From a virus, in the IMG/VR virus record IMGVR_UViG_3300032180_000385, positions 62,001-126,000 of that record: a stretch of 64,000 bases of DNA; one strand, given 5' to 3'. The notes below the pieces were generated by a model, which searched no databases, was not told where the DNA came from, and worked only from the letters and a program-made list of their open reading frames with translations. A program made the position numbers and the translations under genes. Position 1 is the stretch's first letter. Each line of letters begins with the position of its first letter. This document shows, piece after piece, positions 41,385 to 49,267 of the stretch.

Positions 41385-43129
41385 ACCGGCATCCTAAGGC
41401 AGATGTTCTCCGCTAAGCGCACAGAGCTGAGAAGGTCGTAGCCGCGCCTCTTCTTCCCGAGCGCCCAGCTAGCCAGGGTAACGGCAACGATCGGCGTAAT
41501 ATCAGCCTCGCTGTCGCGTCGTGACCAGCCGCGCCCGCCATCTCCGATCTGCCGGGTTTCGGCACTGCCGATCGCAGACCACAGCACAGGTGCCTGCTCC
41601 CTGCCGAGATGAATGACCTGGCGATCACGGATGCCGGTGACAATCTGAGCAAATGCAGCAGCCTCATCAGCACTGCCGGCCGCCAGCACTTCAATCCCTG
41701 CCTGCTCTGCCGCGTCAATCAGCCCGGCCGCCGGTCCGTTCTTCGGAATGCAGACAGCAGCAGGATGGTACTCGCGGTTCAGCTCGACAAGCCGGGGGAT
41801 GACCCAGTCCGTACCCTCGCGAGAGCAGCCGCGGGGGATCTCCAGCACCGTTCGATACCTCGTCCTCGGTGGTGACAGAGGAAATTTTTCCTCGAGCTTC
41901 GGCTCTGGCCGTTCCCAGGCCGCTCCGATAGTAGTGACAGTCATCTCCGGGTTGACATCAACCGCGAAGGCCAACGGTCGGACCGCACCACCGGGATCTC
42001 CCAGGGCACACTGACTCCAGGCTTCTTCGGAGACGACCGCCCAGGCTTCCTCTTCGGCCGGCCAGTCGCCAACGCTGAGGATCTCACGGTCAAACTGCGC
42101 CATGGTCATCGTCGCGAATTCCTTGGCCGTCTGCTCATAGCTGATCCTGGTACCCAGGGCAGGATTCGCCTTCGCCCAGGATCGCGGGTCATCCCGGTCA
42201 TCATGTCGGTCGCAGACGATGTACCGATTGGTCTTCCGGCCAAGCACCTCATCGCGCGGGCAGGTATCGAGGTGCGGGTCGATCGACCACTCGGCACCCA
42301 TCAGCGTCTGATCTTGACGCATGATCCGGCGCCGGACGAGGGCAAGCTGAATGCTATCGTGGTAGCCCGCTGAAGCGGTATAAATGACCTGCGGATTAGG
42401 AACCGCGCGCATGGTCGGCAAAGACGCCCCAACTTGCTCATCGGTCAAAAACATTGCCTCGTCATAGACGACCGTATCAGCTGTGAAACTTCGCCCGGAA
42501 CCGCGAGAGCGAGCCAGAAAACGAAGTCGGCTACCAACGCTACGCCGAATCATCTTGCCGCCTTGTCCAAAGATAAGCGTCGGCGCTGGCTTCAACTCGA
42601 TTGACTCTTCACCATGACTGGTAATAACCCGGTGAACGCGCCTTCTCAGCTCATCATAAGCGGAGATAGTATCCTGAACCCGGCGGAAATGCTCAGCAGC
42701 AGCCTTGAACTCATGCGCGGTATGAATAATCATCCGCTCGCCGAATACAAAAAGCCCGCCTATCTCCCGAACTTCCAAATTTTGGTTCTTACCGTTCTGC
42801 CTGGCAACAATTGCAGCGTTCTCAAAAGCAGCCCACCTTCCATCAGGCTTAGTCCCGCAGCATTCGCCGAGCCACCATTCCTGCCATTCATCAAGGCTGT
42901 ACCCGACGGTAGGAGCCCAGTCCAGTAGCTCTTCCGATGCGTGGTTCCCGCAACCTGACTGGTACCCGTTCTGCTTACCGCGCCAGCACGCCCCGCACTT
43001 CGGGTCGATCTCCCGATGCCTGGGGGGAGCGGTCCAGAACCGCGGCATCTGGCTGCCGACTAGCTGACCGTGCAGGATCGACCCGTCGGGCAGGTAAACG
43101 TCAGGCACCGCGACGAGGTGAACGCTCAT
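41381..43129 (-). CDS. terminase large subunit
   Basis: 582 residues. ATPase half: Walker A-like V-A-R-Q-N-G-K-N-Q at about residue 108, Walker B T-V-V-Y-D-E-A, then T-M-R-A-V-P-N-P-Q-V-I-Y-T-A-S-A. Nuclease half begins with A-F-A-V-D-V-N-P-E-M. It packages DNA through the portal and cuts it. Odd: residues 1-20 are H-L-V-A-V-P-D-V-Y-L-P-D-G-S-I, the same peptide that starts five small ORFs upstream. Confidence 0.9.
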   Translation of the reverse strand: MSVHLVAVPDVYLPDGSILHGQLVGSQMPRFWTAPPRHREIDPKCGACWRGKQNGYQSGCGNHASEELLDWAPTVGYSLDEWQEWWLGECCGTKPDGRWAAFENAAIVARQNGKNQNLEVREIGGLFVFGERMIIHTAHEFKAAAEHFRRVQDTISAYDELRRRVHRVITSHGEESIELKPAPTLIFGQGGKMIRRSVGSRLRFLARSRGSGRSFTADTVVYDEAMFLTDEQVGASLPTMRAVPNPQVIYTASAGYHDSIQLALVRRRIMRQDQTLMGAEWSIDPHLDTCPRDEVLGRKTNRYIVCDRHDDRDDPRSWAKANPALGTRISYEQTAKEFATMTMAQFDREILSVGDWPAEEEAWAVVSEEAWSQCALGDPGGAVRPLAFAVDVNPEMTVTTIGAAWERPEPKLEEKFPLSPPRTRYRTVLEIPRGCSREGTDWVIPRLVELNREYHPAAVCIPKNGPAAGLIDAAEQAGIEVLAAGSADEAAAFAQIVTGIRDRQVIHLGREQAPVLWSAIGSAETRQIGDGGRGWSRRDSEADITPIVAVTLASWALGKKRRGYDLLSSVRLAENICLRMPV

Positions 43130-43379
43130 GACTCAGCCCAGGCACTCCTTGTCCGAAGGTTGCCTGGCTCCGGTTCCGAGAGGAACGGCCGCAGGATAAC
43201 GCTAGTTTAAACCCCATCAAGGCACGAGCCTCATCGATGGTCATCATCCCCCGGTTAATCTTAACCATAATCCGTGCCAGTGCTCGGCCGAATTCCTGGT
43301 CCGGCTCGGGCAGCTCGCCGCGTCGCACGGTCCCATCGGGCAGAAAGACATCCGGTACGACAACAAGATGCGCAGCCAT
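43101..43379 (-). CDS. small protein with PDVFLPDG N-terminal peptide (copy 5), 92 aa
   Basis: N-terminus M-A-A-H-L-V-V-V-P-D-V-F-L-P-D-G-T-V-R-R, then E-P-D-Q-E-F-G-R-A-L-A-R-I-M-V-K-I and T-I-D-E-A-R-A-L-M-G. The last ~35 residues run through the terminase promoter-leader motif and may be read-through. Three bases separate it from the upstream copy. Function unknown. Confidence 0.55.
   Translation of the reverse strand: MAAHLVVVPDVFLPDGTVRRGELPEPDQEFGRALARIMVKINRGMMTIDEARALMGFKLALSCGRSSRNRSQATFGQGVPGLSHERSPRRGA
43166..43212 (-). promoter_or_regulatory. promoter-leader motif before terminase
   Basis: TAAACT followed by CTGCGGCC and GGAGCCAGG, 40 bases before the terminase start. Lies inside the 3' part of the upstream ORF. 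Confidence 0.45.
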
Positions 43380-43382
43380 GGC

Positions 43383-43658
43383 TCAGACCCCGTTGCCACT
43401 AATAAGACTGACCTGGTTCGTCCGGCAGACCGGCATGCCCACAAGAGCATCCAGATACAGGGACCTCCGGAAAGACGAATCTGAAAACTGTGAACTCATG
43501 AAATTAAACGGAAGGGGCGCGGAAAGGAAGCCCGGAATGATCCCGGCTGTCAGGGCAGGCTCATATGTGTACTCGCCACCGCCCCCGCCCGCAGGCAGCT
43601 CGCCACGTCGCACAGTCCCATCGGGCAGAAAGACATCCGGTACGGCAACAAGCCTCAT
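43383..43658 (-). CDS. small protein with PDVFLPDG N-terminal peptide (copy 4), 91 aa
   Basis: Start taken at the ATG that overlaps the upstream stop as ATGA. M-R-L-V-A-V-P-D-V-F-L-P-D-G-T-V-R-R-G-E, a Gly-rich linker, then a hydrophobic, Phe-rich part unrelated to the other copies (L-P-F-N-F-M-S-S-Q-F-S). Confidence 0.6.
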   Translation of the reverse strand: MRLVAVPDVFLPDGTVRRGELPAGGGGGEYTYEPALTAGIIPGFLSAPLPFNFMSSQFSDSSFRRSLYLDALVGMPVCRTNQVSLISGNGV

Positions 43659-43837
43659 GACCATTGTTCCTCGCTGAGCAGAAGAATCTGAGCCTCATGA
43701 TAAGTAATCCACCCATAACTGAGTGCTGTCTTAACTTGCCTTATACGCCGCTCCCTGCTCGTCTCAGGTGGCTTCCCGCGCCGCACAGACCCATCCGGCA
43801 GGAAGACATCGGGCACAGCGACAAGACGAATGGTCAT
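43655..43837 (-). CDS. small protein with PDVFLPDG N-terminal peptide (copy 3), 60 aa
   Basis: M-T-I-R-L-V-A-V-P-D-V-F-L-P-D-G-S-V-R-R, then R-R-I-R-Q-V-K-T-A-L-S-Y-G-W-I-T-Y-H-E-A-Q, a helical tail. ATGA overlaps on both sides. Confidence 0.6.
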   Translation of the reverse strand: MTIRLVAVPDVFLPDGSVRRGKPPETSRERRIRQVKTALSYGWITYHEAQILLLSEEQWS

Positions 43838-44064
43838 GCCAGATCACTCATCTGGGTCTTGAGTTTTTCCATGATCGCAGCCTGGCTTTTCAGTGTCTGT
43901 TGCAGCTTGTCCGCAACCTCCGTTACCGCCGCAATAGCCATGATGATCTGACACATCTGAGGTACCCGATGCTTTCGCTGCTCCAGCCAGTCGGCCAGAT
44001 CACCACGCCGCGCTGTGCCATCGGGCAGGAAAACATCGGGTACGGCAACGAGGCGAACGGTCAT
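43834..44064 (-). CDS. small protein with PDVFLPDG N-terminal peptide (copy 2), 76 aa
   Basis: M-T-V-R-L-V-A-V-P-D-V-F-L-P-D-G-T-A-R-R-, then a long amphipathic helix (I-I-M-A-I-A-A-V-T-E-V-A-D-K-L-Q-Q) that could form a coiled coil. ATGA overlaps on both sides. Confidence 0.6.
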   Translation of the reverse strand: MTVRLVAVPDVFLPDGTARRGDLADWLEQRKHRVPQMCQIIMAIAAVTEVADKLQQTLKSQAAIMEKLKTQMSDLA

Positions 44065-44246
44065 AACTCTCTTCGCCCCTTGCTGATCCGAAATGTCGGC
44101 TCAAAGCCAGCCTCAACGAGCAAATTCTTGAAGACAGCCAGTCTCCCGAGCCGATGTTTCCACTTGTAAGGCAACGCCTGCTCCCCATGCAAAACGGTAC
44201 CGTCGGGCAGGAAAACATCGGGTACGACAACGAGGTGAACGGTCAC
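44061..44246 (-). CDS. small protein with PDVFLPDG N-terminal peptide (copy 1), 61 aa
   Basis: GTG start, M-T-V-H-L-V-V-V-P-D-V-F-L-P-D-G-T-V-L-H, then a basic helical tail (W-K-H-R-L-G-R-L-A-V-F-K-N-L). Overlaps the upstream gene and the next copy by four bases each. Confidence 0.6.
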   Translation of the reverse strand: MTVHLVVVPDVFLPDGTVLHGEQALPYKWKHRLGRLAVFKNLLVEAGFEPTFRISKGRREL

Positions 44247-44530
44247 TGCGACGCTGCCCCCGCAAGACGCTTCTCCCGCCGCGCCCGGATCTCATCTGTC
44301 TGATCGCCCTTCACCTCGCCAGGCGCCATCTTCCGAAGCTGGTCGAGAGACAACCGGACCTCCCGAGCGAACCCGGCCGCATCACGCGGAGCGAGACCGC
44401 CTTCATCCAGGATCCTGGCAGCATGGAGTGCTACAGCGGCTACTCCGCCGCTTCGCATCTTCACCGGCAGCTCCAGCAGATCGGAGAGTACCGCCGTCTC
44501 GATCGGTCCGCAGTACTTAGAAGTTGTCAT
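44243..44530 (-). CDS. probable terminase small subunit
   Basis: 95 residues, helical: V-A-L-H-A-A-R-I-L-D, A-A-G-F-A-R-E-V-R-L-S-L-D-Q-L, then a charged tail with D-E-I-R-A-R-R-E-K-R. This is the pattern of small terminase-like proteins next to actinophage terminases. It is the first gene of the packaging module and lacks the PDVFLPDG peptide. Confidence 0.6.
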   Translation of the reverse strand: MTTSKYCGPIETAVLSDLLELPVKMRSGGVAAVALHAARILDEGGLAPRDAAGFAREVRLSLDQLRKMAPGEVKGDQTDEIRARREKRLAGAASQ

Positions 44531-44588
44531 TCCTCATCATCGTCCTTACCGCAGCATTCCCTGCGTTCCCAGCCTCCGTCGCCATCCG

Positions 44589-44597
44589 TGATACGCT
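44589..44597 (+). promoter_or_regulatory. extended -10 promoter for the plus-strand block
   Basis: TGATACGCT, identical to the -10 at 19.33 kb, upstream of the rightward genes 44655-46359 and divergent from the packaging genes. Confidence 0.5.
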
Positions 44598-44654
44598 ATG
44601 AGAACCCAGGAGCAAGAGTGTCCATGTCCCTCACGATACCCCCAGAAAGTCGTC

Positions 44655-44861
44655 ATGACCCTCGTAACTATCCGGATTCTCTGGATGGACGACAAGAAAA
44701 CCACTCTGAAGGATGTCACCACCAGCGTGCGCGAAGGCGTCCTGCACGTCCATCGGTACCGTGACAATAGCATCATCCACGAGTGGCACCTCCCCATCGC
44801 CAACATCCGGTGGTGGACACCTGTACGAAACGGCGATCCGGAGCCTACCCTAGAGACATAA
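44655..44861 (+). CDS. small beta-rich protein, 68 aa
   Basis: M-T-L-V-T-I-R-I-L-W-M-D-D-K then V-L-H-V-H-R-Y and W-H-L-P-I-A-N-I-R-W-W. Weak ribosome site (AGAAAG). Reads as a small phage beta protein of the type found near DNA-modifying genes. Function unknown. Confidence 0.5.
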   Translation: MTLVTIRILWMDDKKTTLKDVTTSVREGVLHVHRYRDNSIIHEWHLPIANIRWWTPVRNGDPEPTLET

Positions 44862-44983
44862 AGAGCTACTGCCATGCCTGCCATACCTGGGCTTCACTCG
44901 ACCTCGCCTGGATGTGCTCACCGTGCTCCGCCGGCTGGTACGCCCGGCCCCGTCGCTCTGCCCTACTGATGGAAGAGTCACTC

Positions 44984-45697
44984 ATGCCCTTGCTCCTCGA
45001 CGGCTGCTGTGGTGCAGGAGGTGCCGCACGGGGGTACACCGAGGCCGGATTTGAAGTCTGGGGTGTCGACAGCAACCCGCGGCTCGAACGGGACTACCTC
45101 GCCTCCGGTGCCACCCGGTTCTTCTGCGCAGACATCCTCGAAGTCCTGGAAGACCCGTTCTTCCTTCGCAGCTTCGACCTCGTCCACGTAAGCCCGCCTT
45201 GCCAGGGCTACTCAAAAATGTCAAATTGCCGACCGGGACTCGCTGACAGGTACCAGAAACTGATCAGCCCAGTACGCGACCGGCTGGAAGCAAGCGGCAA
45301 GCCCTTCGTCATCGAGAACGTCTCCGGTGCCCGCCCGTGGCTTCGCGATCCGGTAACGCTGTGCGGGGAGATGTTCGGCCGCCGGGTCTACCGGCACCGG
45401 CTGTTCGAGCCCGGCGGAGGACTCACGCTGTCAGCGCCTGTGCCCGGACAACTAAGACAGCTCGCTGAAAAGCAACCTAACAGGGAATGCGGCTGGGTGC
45501 ACCCCGTAGCGGCGGCGAAGGCCGGGCACTGGCGGCCAGGCGCGTACGTATCGGTAAGCGGACACGAAAGGAAAGAACCCGTCCGCGAAGCGATGGCTAT
45601 TGACTGGATGAGCAATCGGGAAGACATCAAGGAAGCAATCCCCCCATACATGAGCAACTTTCTAGGACTTCAAGTACTAGAACAACTAACAGCATAG
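44984..45697 (+). CDS. C5-cytosine-type DNA methyltransferase
   Basis: 237 residues from ATG 44984 (GGAAGAG seven bases upstream). Motif I L-L-D-G-C-C-G-A-G-G-A-A, motif IV V-S-P-P-C-Q-G-Y with the catalytic Cys, motif VI E-N-V-S-G-A-R, then L-C-G-E-M-F-G. It would methylate cytosine in DNA, probably to evade restriction. In the same frame upstream there is a zinc-ribbon sequence C-H-A-C-H-T-W ... C-S-P-C-S without an ATG, so the protein may start earlier at a GTG. Confidence 0.85.
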   Translation: MPLLLDGCCGAGGAARGYTEAGFEVWGVDSNPRLERDYLASGATRFFCADILEVLEDPFFLRSFDLVHVSPPCQGYSKMSNCRPGLADRYQKLISPVRDRLEASGKPFVIENVSGARPWLRDPVTLCGEMFGRRVYRHRLFEPGGGLTLSAPVPGQLRQLAEKQPNRECGWVHPVAAAKAGHWRPGAYVSVSGHERKEPVREAMAIDWMSNREDIKEAIPPYMSNFLGLQVLEQLTA

Positions 45698-45708
45698 GAG
45701 TTAACCAG

Positions 45709-46359
45709 ATGATGCGAGACGTCCAGATGGAACTAGGGCGTGCTATCAGATTTATTGACGGCGCTCCCGACATTACCGGACTGCCTTGCGATAAAATAGA
45801 ATCGGAAGAAGCGGGGGAGTACATGCGCCGCTATCATCTAGAATTTTCTCGGGACCGCTGCATCCGCTTCCATCACATACTAACCTCTGACCCCGAGATT
45901 GACCTGCATGATCATCCTTGGGATTTTGCATCAGTCATGCTAGCTGGTTCCTACGTCGAAATTACCCCTGACGGGCCGGTAACGTACGAGGCTCCGTGCG
46001 TCATCACCCGGACAGCCAGGCAGCTGCACCGCCTAGTGCTAGCCGAACCTGTGTGGACCTACGTCATCTGCGGCAAGGTTCAACGCAAATGGGGTTTTGC
46101 TACTGACCATGGGTGGGTGCCCTGGGATCAGCACGGGAATACCCGCGACACCAGCTCCTGCGGAAACTTAATGCACCTTACCGTACGAGAAAAAGCCCTC
46201 ATCGCTCATTCTCTCCGGGCGACCGCCGCAAACCTTGACCAAGAAGCCAGATCACATAGATTCAGGCACGGTCGGTGGGCAGAACACCGTACGGCTCTTC
46301 ACGAAGAAGCACACGAACTGCGCGAGCTAGCCGAAAGATTCGAAAACGGAAAACCGTAA
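45709..46359 (+). CDS. cupin-fold protein
   Basis: 216 residues. Metal-site-like I-D-L-H-D-H-P-W-D-F at about residue 66, L-A-G-S-Y-V-E, and T-A-R-Q-L-H-R-L-V-L: the two-motif layout of small phage cupins. C-terminal 60 residues are a charged helix. GGAG eight bases before the start. Enzymatic role unknown; next to a DNA methyltransferase. Confidence 0.65.
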   Translation: MMRDVQMELGRAIRFIDGAPDITGLPCDKIESEEAGEYMRRYHLEFSRDRCIRFHHILTSDPEIDLHDHPWDFASVMLAGSYVEITPDGPVTYEAPCVITRTARQLHRLVLAEPVWTYVICGKVQRKWGFATDHGWVPWDQHGNTRDTSSCGNLMHLTVREKALIAHSLRATAANLDQEARSHRFRHGRWAEHRTALHEEAHELRELAERFENGKP

Positions 46360-46367
46360 CCCGTAGA

Positions 46368-46559
46368 TCAGAGTAGCAAGTTCGCAGGATCTATTCCCTC
46401 TCGGAGACGAGCAGCGATGGCGCGGCGTTCCTCCGCAATCTTGCGCAGCCGATCACGCTCCCGTTGCTTCTGCTGCCGTGCAGCCCGGTCAGCAAGGCGC
46501 GCAGCCTGCTCATCAAGCGCACCAGCAGCCATCAGCCGGTCAAATTCTGTTATCTCCAC
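46368..46559 (-). CDS. small coiled-coil protein, 63 aa
   Basis: Highly charged helix Q-Q-K-Q-R-E-R-D-R-L-R-K-I-A-E. Convergent with the cupin gene. Function unknown. Confidence 0.5.
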   Translation of the reverse strand: MEITEFDRLMAAGALDEQAARLADRAARQQKQRERDRLRKIAEERRAIAARLREGIDPANLLL

Positions 46560-46570
46560 GAATAATCCTT

Positions 46571-46741
46571 CTAGTAACCAAGCGGGCCAACAGCCGTGCT
46601 AGTCTCTTCGTCGTAACTGCCAACGGCTTCCTTCAGGTCATTCTTATCCTGCTCGCTCATCTTCTTCCACTCCTTGGAGAAGTCTCCTGGCTTCATCCCA
46701 AAGTAGGCCATAACCGCGCTCATACCTGTCTTCACTGCCAT
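46571..46741 (-). CDS. small helical protein, 56 aa
   Basis: Begins M-A-V-K-T-G-M-S-A-V-M-A-Y-F-G and has K-P-G-D-F-S-K-E-W-K-K-M-S-E-Q-D-K-N, a pattern common in small actinophage proteins. GGGAAAGAG ribosome site. Confidence 0.6.
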   Translation of the reverse strand: MAVKTGMSAVMAYFGMKPGDFSKEWKKMSEQDKNDLKEAVGSYDEETSTAVGPLGY

Positions 46742-46802
46742 ATCTCTTTCCCTCTTCCTTTCACTGATCTGAGCCGATCCAGCTCACCCGCCATCACAAG
46801 CC

Positions 46803-47027
46803 TTACCACGGGCGCTCCTCGAGAACACGGAGATCAGCCTCATTCTCCCAGACGGGCGGATACTGCGCCTGATGCCAGCGGACAAGAACCGATCCATCAT
46901 AGGGCTGATCTGGGTCCGGCCCTTCCACGCCAATCCAGGTGGTGTTCACCGTCTGCCCCTGAACACCGACAACGAGTCCAGTGTCATGCGTGTCAAGGTG
47001 CTCGACGTATGCGTGATAAGCGATCAC
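46803..47027 (-). CDS. small beta-rich protein, 74 aa
   Basis: Beta strands D-T-G-L-V-V-G-V-Q-G-Q-T-V-N-T-T-W and V-L-V-R-W-H-Q-A-Q-Y. Likely soluble. Function unknown. Confidence 0.5.
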   Translation of the reverse strand: MIAYHAYVEHLDTHDTGLVVGVQGQTVNTTWIGVEGPDPDQPYDGSVLVRWHQAQYPPVWENEADLRVLEERPW

Positions 47028-47039
47028 CCTAGCCTCTTC

Positions 47040-47906
47040 TCACCGCGGTGCCAGGTAAGGGACACTGTGGCCGAGGCCGATCCAGTGCTGGGCTAGCAGC
47101 CCGAGCAAGATAAGGATTGTGCAGACGAAGATGAGCACGGTAATCAGCCATTTGCTCGCCTGATCACGTACCCGAACGGAAATGTCGTGTTCCTTCATCT
47201 GCCACCAGCGCTCCCGCAGAACCGGCGGGCTGATCGGGGCGCGCGTCCACACAGGGGGATTGCTCCTGCTGCTGACCTTGAACCGGTCAACGGACCGGTC
47301 GACGATAAAACCCTGAATGGTGGCCCCGACGGGTGCCCACAACCGGTGCAGTACCAGGCCAATCACGATGCCGAGAAGAATCACCTGCCAGGAGGAATGC
47401 GAAATCCACGACGGTGCGGTTACCGTACCGAGTTTCAGCGCATGCCACGCATTCGGCAGACCAAAGTCGAGCAGCCAGACGCCGCCCGCGGCCAATCCTA
47501 CGGCGAGCGCCACAAGCAGCACGGGAGTCGCGATCAGCCGAAACCGGCCGCAGCGAATCCCCCACCACTTTGGCTTGGCAAGCAGCGTCTTCACGAACAT
47601 GGTGGCCATGGCGGGTTCGAGCAGATCCCGCTCACCGTGCCGGTAGAGAACCCAGCTCTTATACCGATTGAAGACGCCCATACCACTGTCGAACCAGTGC
47701 TTCAGGTAGAAGATCTGGAAGTGCACGCTGGCGACGTGAACGTACCAGCGCACCTGGAAGACCCCGAAATAGATGCCTGCGATGAGCGCGGAGCCGAGCG
47801 CCGCAGCCACGGCTCCCCAGATGACCGTCTGTACTAGCCGGAGCCGGACTGGCTTCCCGTTGACGAGAAGTTCCCCGGCTTGCGGTTCGGCGGTAGCGGC
47901 GCTCAT
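47040..47906 (-). CDS. multi-span membrane protein, 288 aa
   Basis: Four or five hydrophobic segments (about residues 25-48, 118-140, 163-185, 255-277) with soluble charged loops. Start ATG 47906 overlaps the lipoprotein stop (ATGA), so the two are co-made and may act together in the envelope. No family recognised. Possible superinfection-exclusion role; inference. Confidence 0.6.
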   Translation of the reverse strand: MSAATAEPQAGELLVNGKPVRLRLVQTVIWGAVAAALGSALIAGIYFGVFQVRWYVHVASVHFQIFYLKHWFDSGMGVFNRYKSWVLYRHGERDLLEPAMATMFVKTLLAKPKWWGIRCGRFRLIATPVLLVALAVGLAAGGVWLLDFGLPNAWHALKLGTVTAPSWISHSSWQVILLGIVIGLVLHRLWAPVGATIQGFIVDRSVDRFKVSSRSNPPVWTRAPISPPVLRERWWQMKEHDISVRVRDQASKWLITVLIFVCTILILLGLLAQHWIGLGHSVPYLAPR

Positions 47907-48247
47907 GCCCTGATGGCGATAGCCACGCACGCCTGCGCCCCCGTGTGCTTGAAGTACGTCGGCCCGCGGAGCGCTGCCGTTGCCAGGCACTTCCCTAGCG
48001 CGGTACGAGCCGGCGCAGGTACCTGCTTCTCGAGGCAGGGCTTCATGTCCGCAATATGAGCGGATCCGCTGACGCAGGCCTTCAGGATCTTCGCTGCCGC
48101 CGCCTCATCGGTCTTCACCGCGGTAGACGTCGCAAGCGCCGACACACGCGCGCTCGTCTTACCGCTGGCCGACGAATGACACCCTGCCACTGCCGCAACC
48201 ATCGCCAGCGCTACTGCCGACACTGCCGTGATCCCCCGTATGCTCAC
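47903..48247 (-). CDS. lipoprotein with Cys-rich mature part, 114 aa
   Basis: Signal peptide with lipobox V-A-A-V-A-G-C at residues 17-23, then a Ser/Ala linker and a helical domain with four Cys (K-A-C-V, K-P-C-L, G-K-C-L, Q-A-C-V) spaced as for two disulphides. Exported and lipid-anchored in the host. Lipoproteins of phages often block secondary infection; function here unproven. Confidence 0.65.
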   Translation of the reverse strand: MSIRGITAVSAVALAMVAAVAGCHSSASGKTSARVSALATSTAVKTDEAAAAKILKACVSGSAHIADMKPCLEKQVPAPARTALGKCLATAALRGPTYFKHTGAQACVAIAIRA

Positions 48248-48303
48248 TGATTTTACCCCTTACGCCGCAGGGAACTCTTCCAGTACCTAGCCTATCCTAC
48301 TGG

Positions 48304-48507
48304 CTACCTCTGTCGCAGCCGTGCGGCAACATTCTTGTTAAGAACGTAGCGCCTAGTGTGAACCCACTGGCAGGTACCGCACCAGAATCCTCCCTCGTGC
48401 CCGCACGGACACTGGCACAGAGCAGCCGCCCGGCACTCCTGGCAGTCTGCTGGACCGCAGAACCGCCCGACCGAATTCCGGTGCCTGGGAGGGTAGTGCT
48501 CGAACAT
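48304..48507 (-). CDS. Cys-rich zinc protein, 67 aa
   Basis: Nine Cys, in pairs: C-G-P-A-D-C-Q-E-C, C-Q-C-P-C-G-H, C-G-T-C-Q-W-V-H. Likely two zinc sites. Chosen over two overlapping frames because of this pattern. Confidence 0.55.
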   Translation of the reverse strand: MFEHYPPRHRNSVGRFCGPADCQECRAAALCQCPCGHEGGFWCGTCQWVHTRRYVLNKNVAARLRQR

Positions 48508-48513
48508 CCCCGC

Positions 48514-48759
48514 CTAACCTTCCATGCCAATACCTCGCTGCTGATGGTAGTCCCGCCATGCCGTCAAGGCCTCCGGTGTCGTCCACCGTGACCGCACCTC
48601 AATCGGAGCCTCAGACCGACAGCAGTTGCAAGTCACCTCAATCTGCCCGCTCCTGCTCCCGTAACGCCTGCTACTAGCATTCTGATAAAACCTGATCACA
48701 ATCTGATGAGCAGCAGACAAATCCTCCGGCAGCGGCAGATAAGGAAGAACCCCCGGCAT
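48514..48759 (-). CDS. small zinc-binding protein, 81 aa
   Basis: C-N-C-C near the middle, E-V-R-S-R-W-T-T-P-E-A-L and W-R-D-Y-H-Q-Q-R. Overlaps the upstream stop by one base. Function unknown. Confidence 0.5.
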   Translation of the reverse strand: MPGVLPYLPLPEDLSAAHQIVIRFYQNASSRRYGSRSGQIEVTCNCCRSEAPIEVRSRWTTPEALTAWRDYHQQRGIGMEG

Positions 48760-49001
48760 TAGCCTCCTGACCTCTTCCTGAGCGCATCAATTTTTTCCAG
48801 AACATCCGCGTACGCGTCTGATCTGCCTCGCTTGTAGTCAACCTGCACCCCGGCGCATCCGTCATCGGCACGGGCCTTCATGTAGGTATCACGCCAGCCT
48901 TCCGCCGAAGACCACAGCTCGCGCCGAAGGGCGACTACCGTGAACGGATCGACCCCGTATCTCCGGAACAGCCAGCCTCTCAGCCTGATGATCACACTCA
49001 T
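48759..49001 (-). CDS. small basic protein, 80 aa
   Basis: ATG 49001 overlaps the upstream stop. Helical with W-L-F-R-R-Y-G-V-D-P-F and a C-terminal D-V-L-E-K-I-D-A-L-R-K-R. Function unknown. Confidence 0.5.
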   Translation of the reverse strand: MSVIIRLRGWLFRRYGVDPFTVVALRRELWSSAEGWRDTYMKARADDGCAGVQVDYKRGRSDAYADVLEKIDALRKRSGG

Positions 49002-49267
49002 CCGAGCACCTCCGCCCGAAACGGATCGCCTGGATCCCACCCGCAATGCCGTGCCATCATCAGATCGTACCGTTCCTGGAACTTCTGGTTCCTCACATGT
49101 GCCTGCCGCGCGGGGCACCCGACCCCCTCACAATGCCACCAGCCTGCCGCCACGGCCTCCGTAGTCTGCGCTACAGCGATCAGCCTGTCCCGGGTCCTTG
49201 GTGAGATGTCCTGCGCAGCTTTCTCGACGATCCGCAGCAAGTCGGCCCTGCTGATAGTAAAGCTCAT
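48998..49267 (-). CDS. small helical protein, 89 aa
   Basis: L-L-R-I-V-E-K-A-A-Q-D-I, then W-W-H-C-E-G-V-G-C-P-A-R with two Cys. ATGA overlaps on both sides. Function unknown. Confidence 0.5.
   Translation of the reverse strand: MSFTISRADLLRIVEKAAQDISPRTRDRLIAVAQTTEAVAAGWWHCEGVGCPARQAHVRNQKFQERYDLMMARHCGWDPGDPFRAEVLG

Noticed and set aside
43045-44246. The PDVFLPDG repeat as a simple DNA repeat
   Set aside because: The copies differ at many synonymous positions but keep the peptide, which points to selection on protein.
47187-47837. Plus-strand 216-codon ORF opposite the membrane protein
   Set aside because: No start signal and no protein pattern; the minus strand has transmembrane segments and a coupled start.
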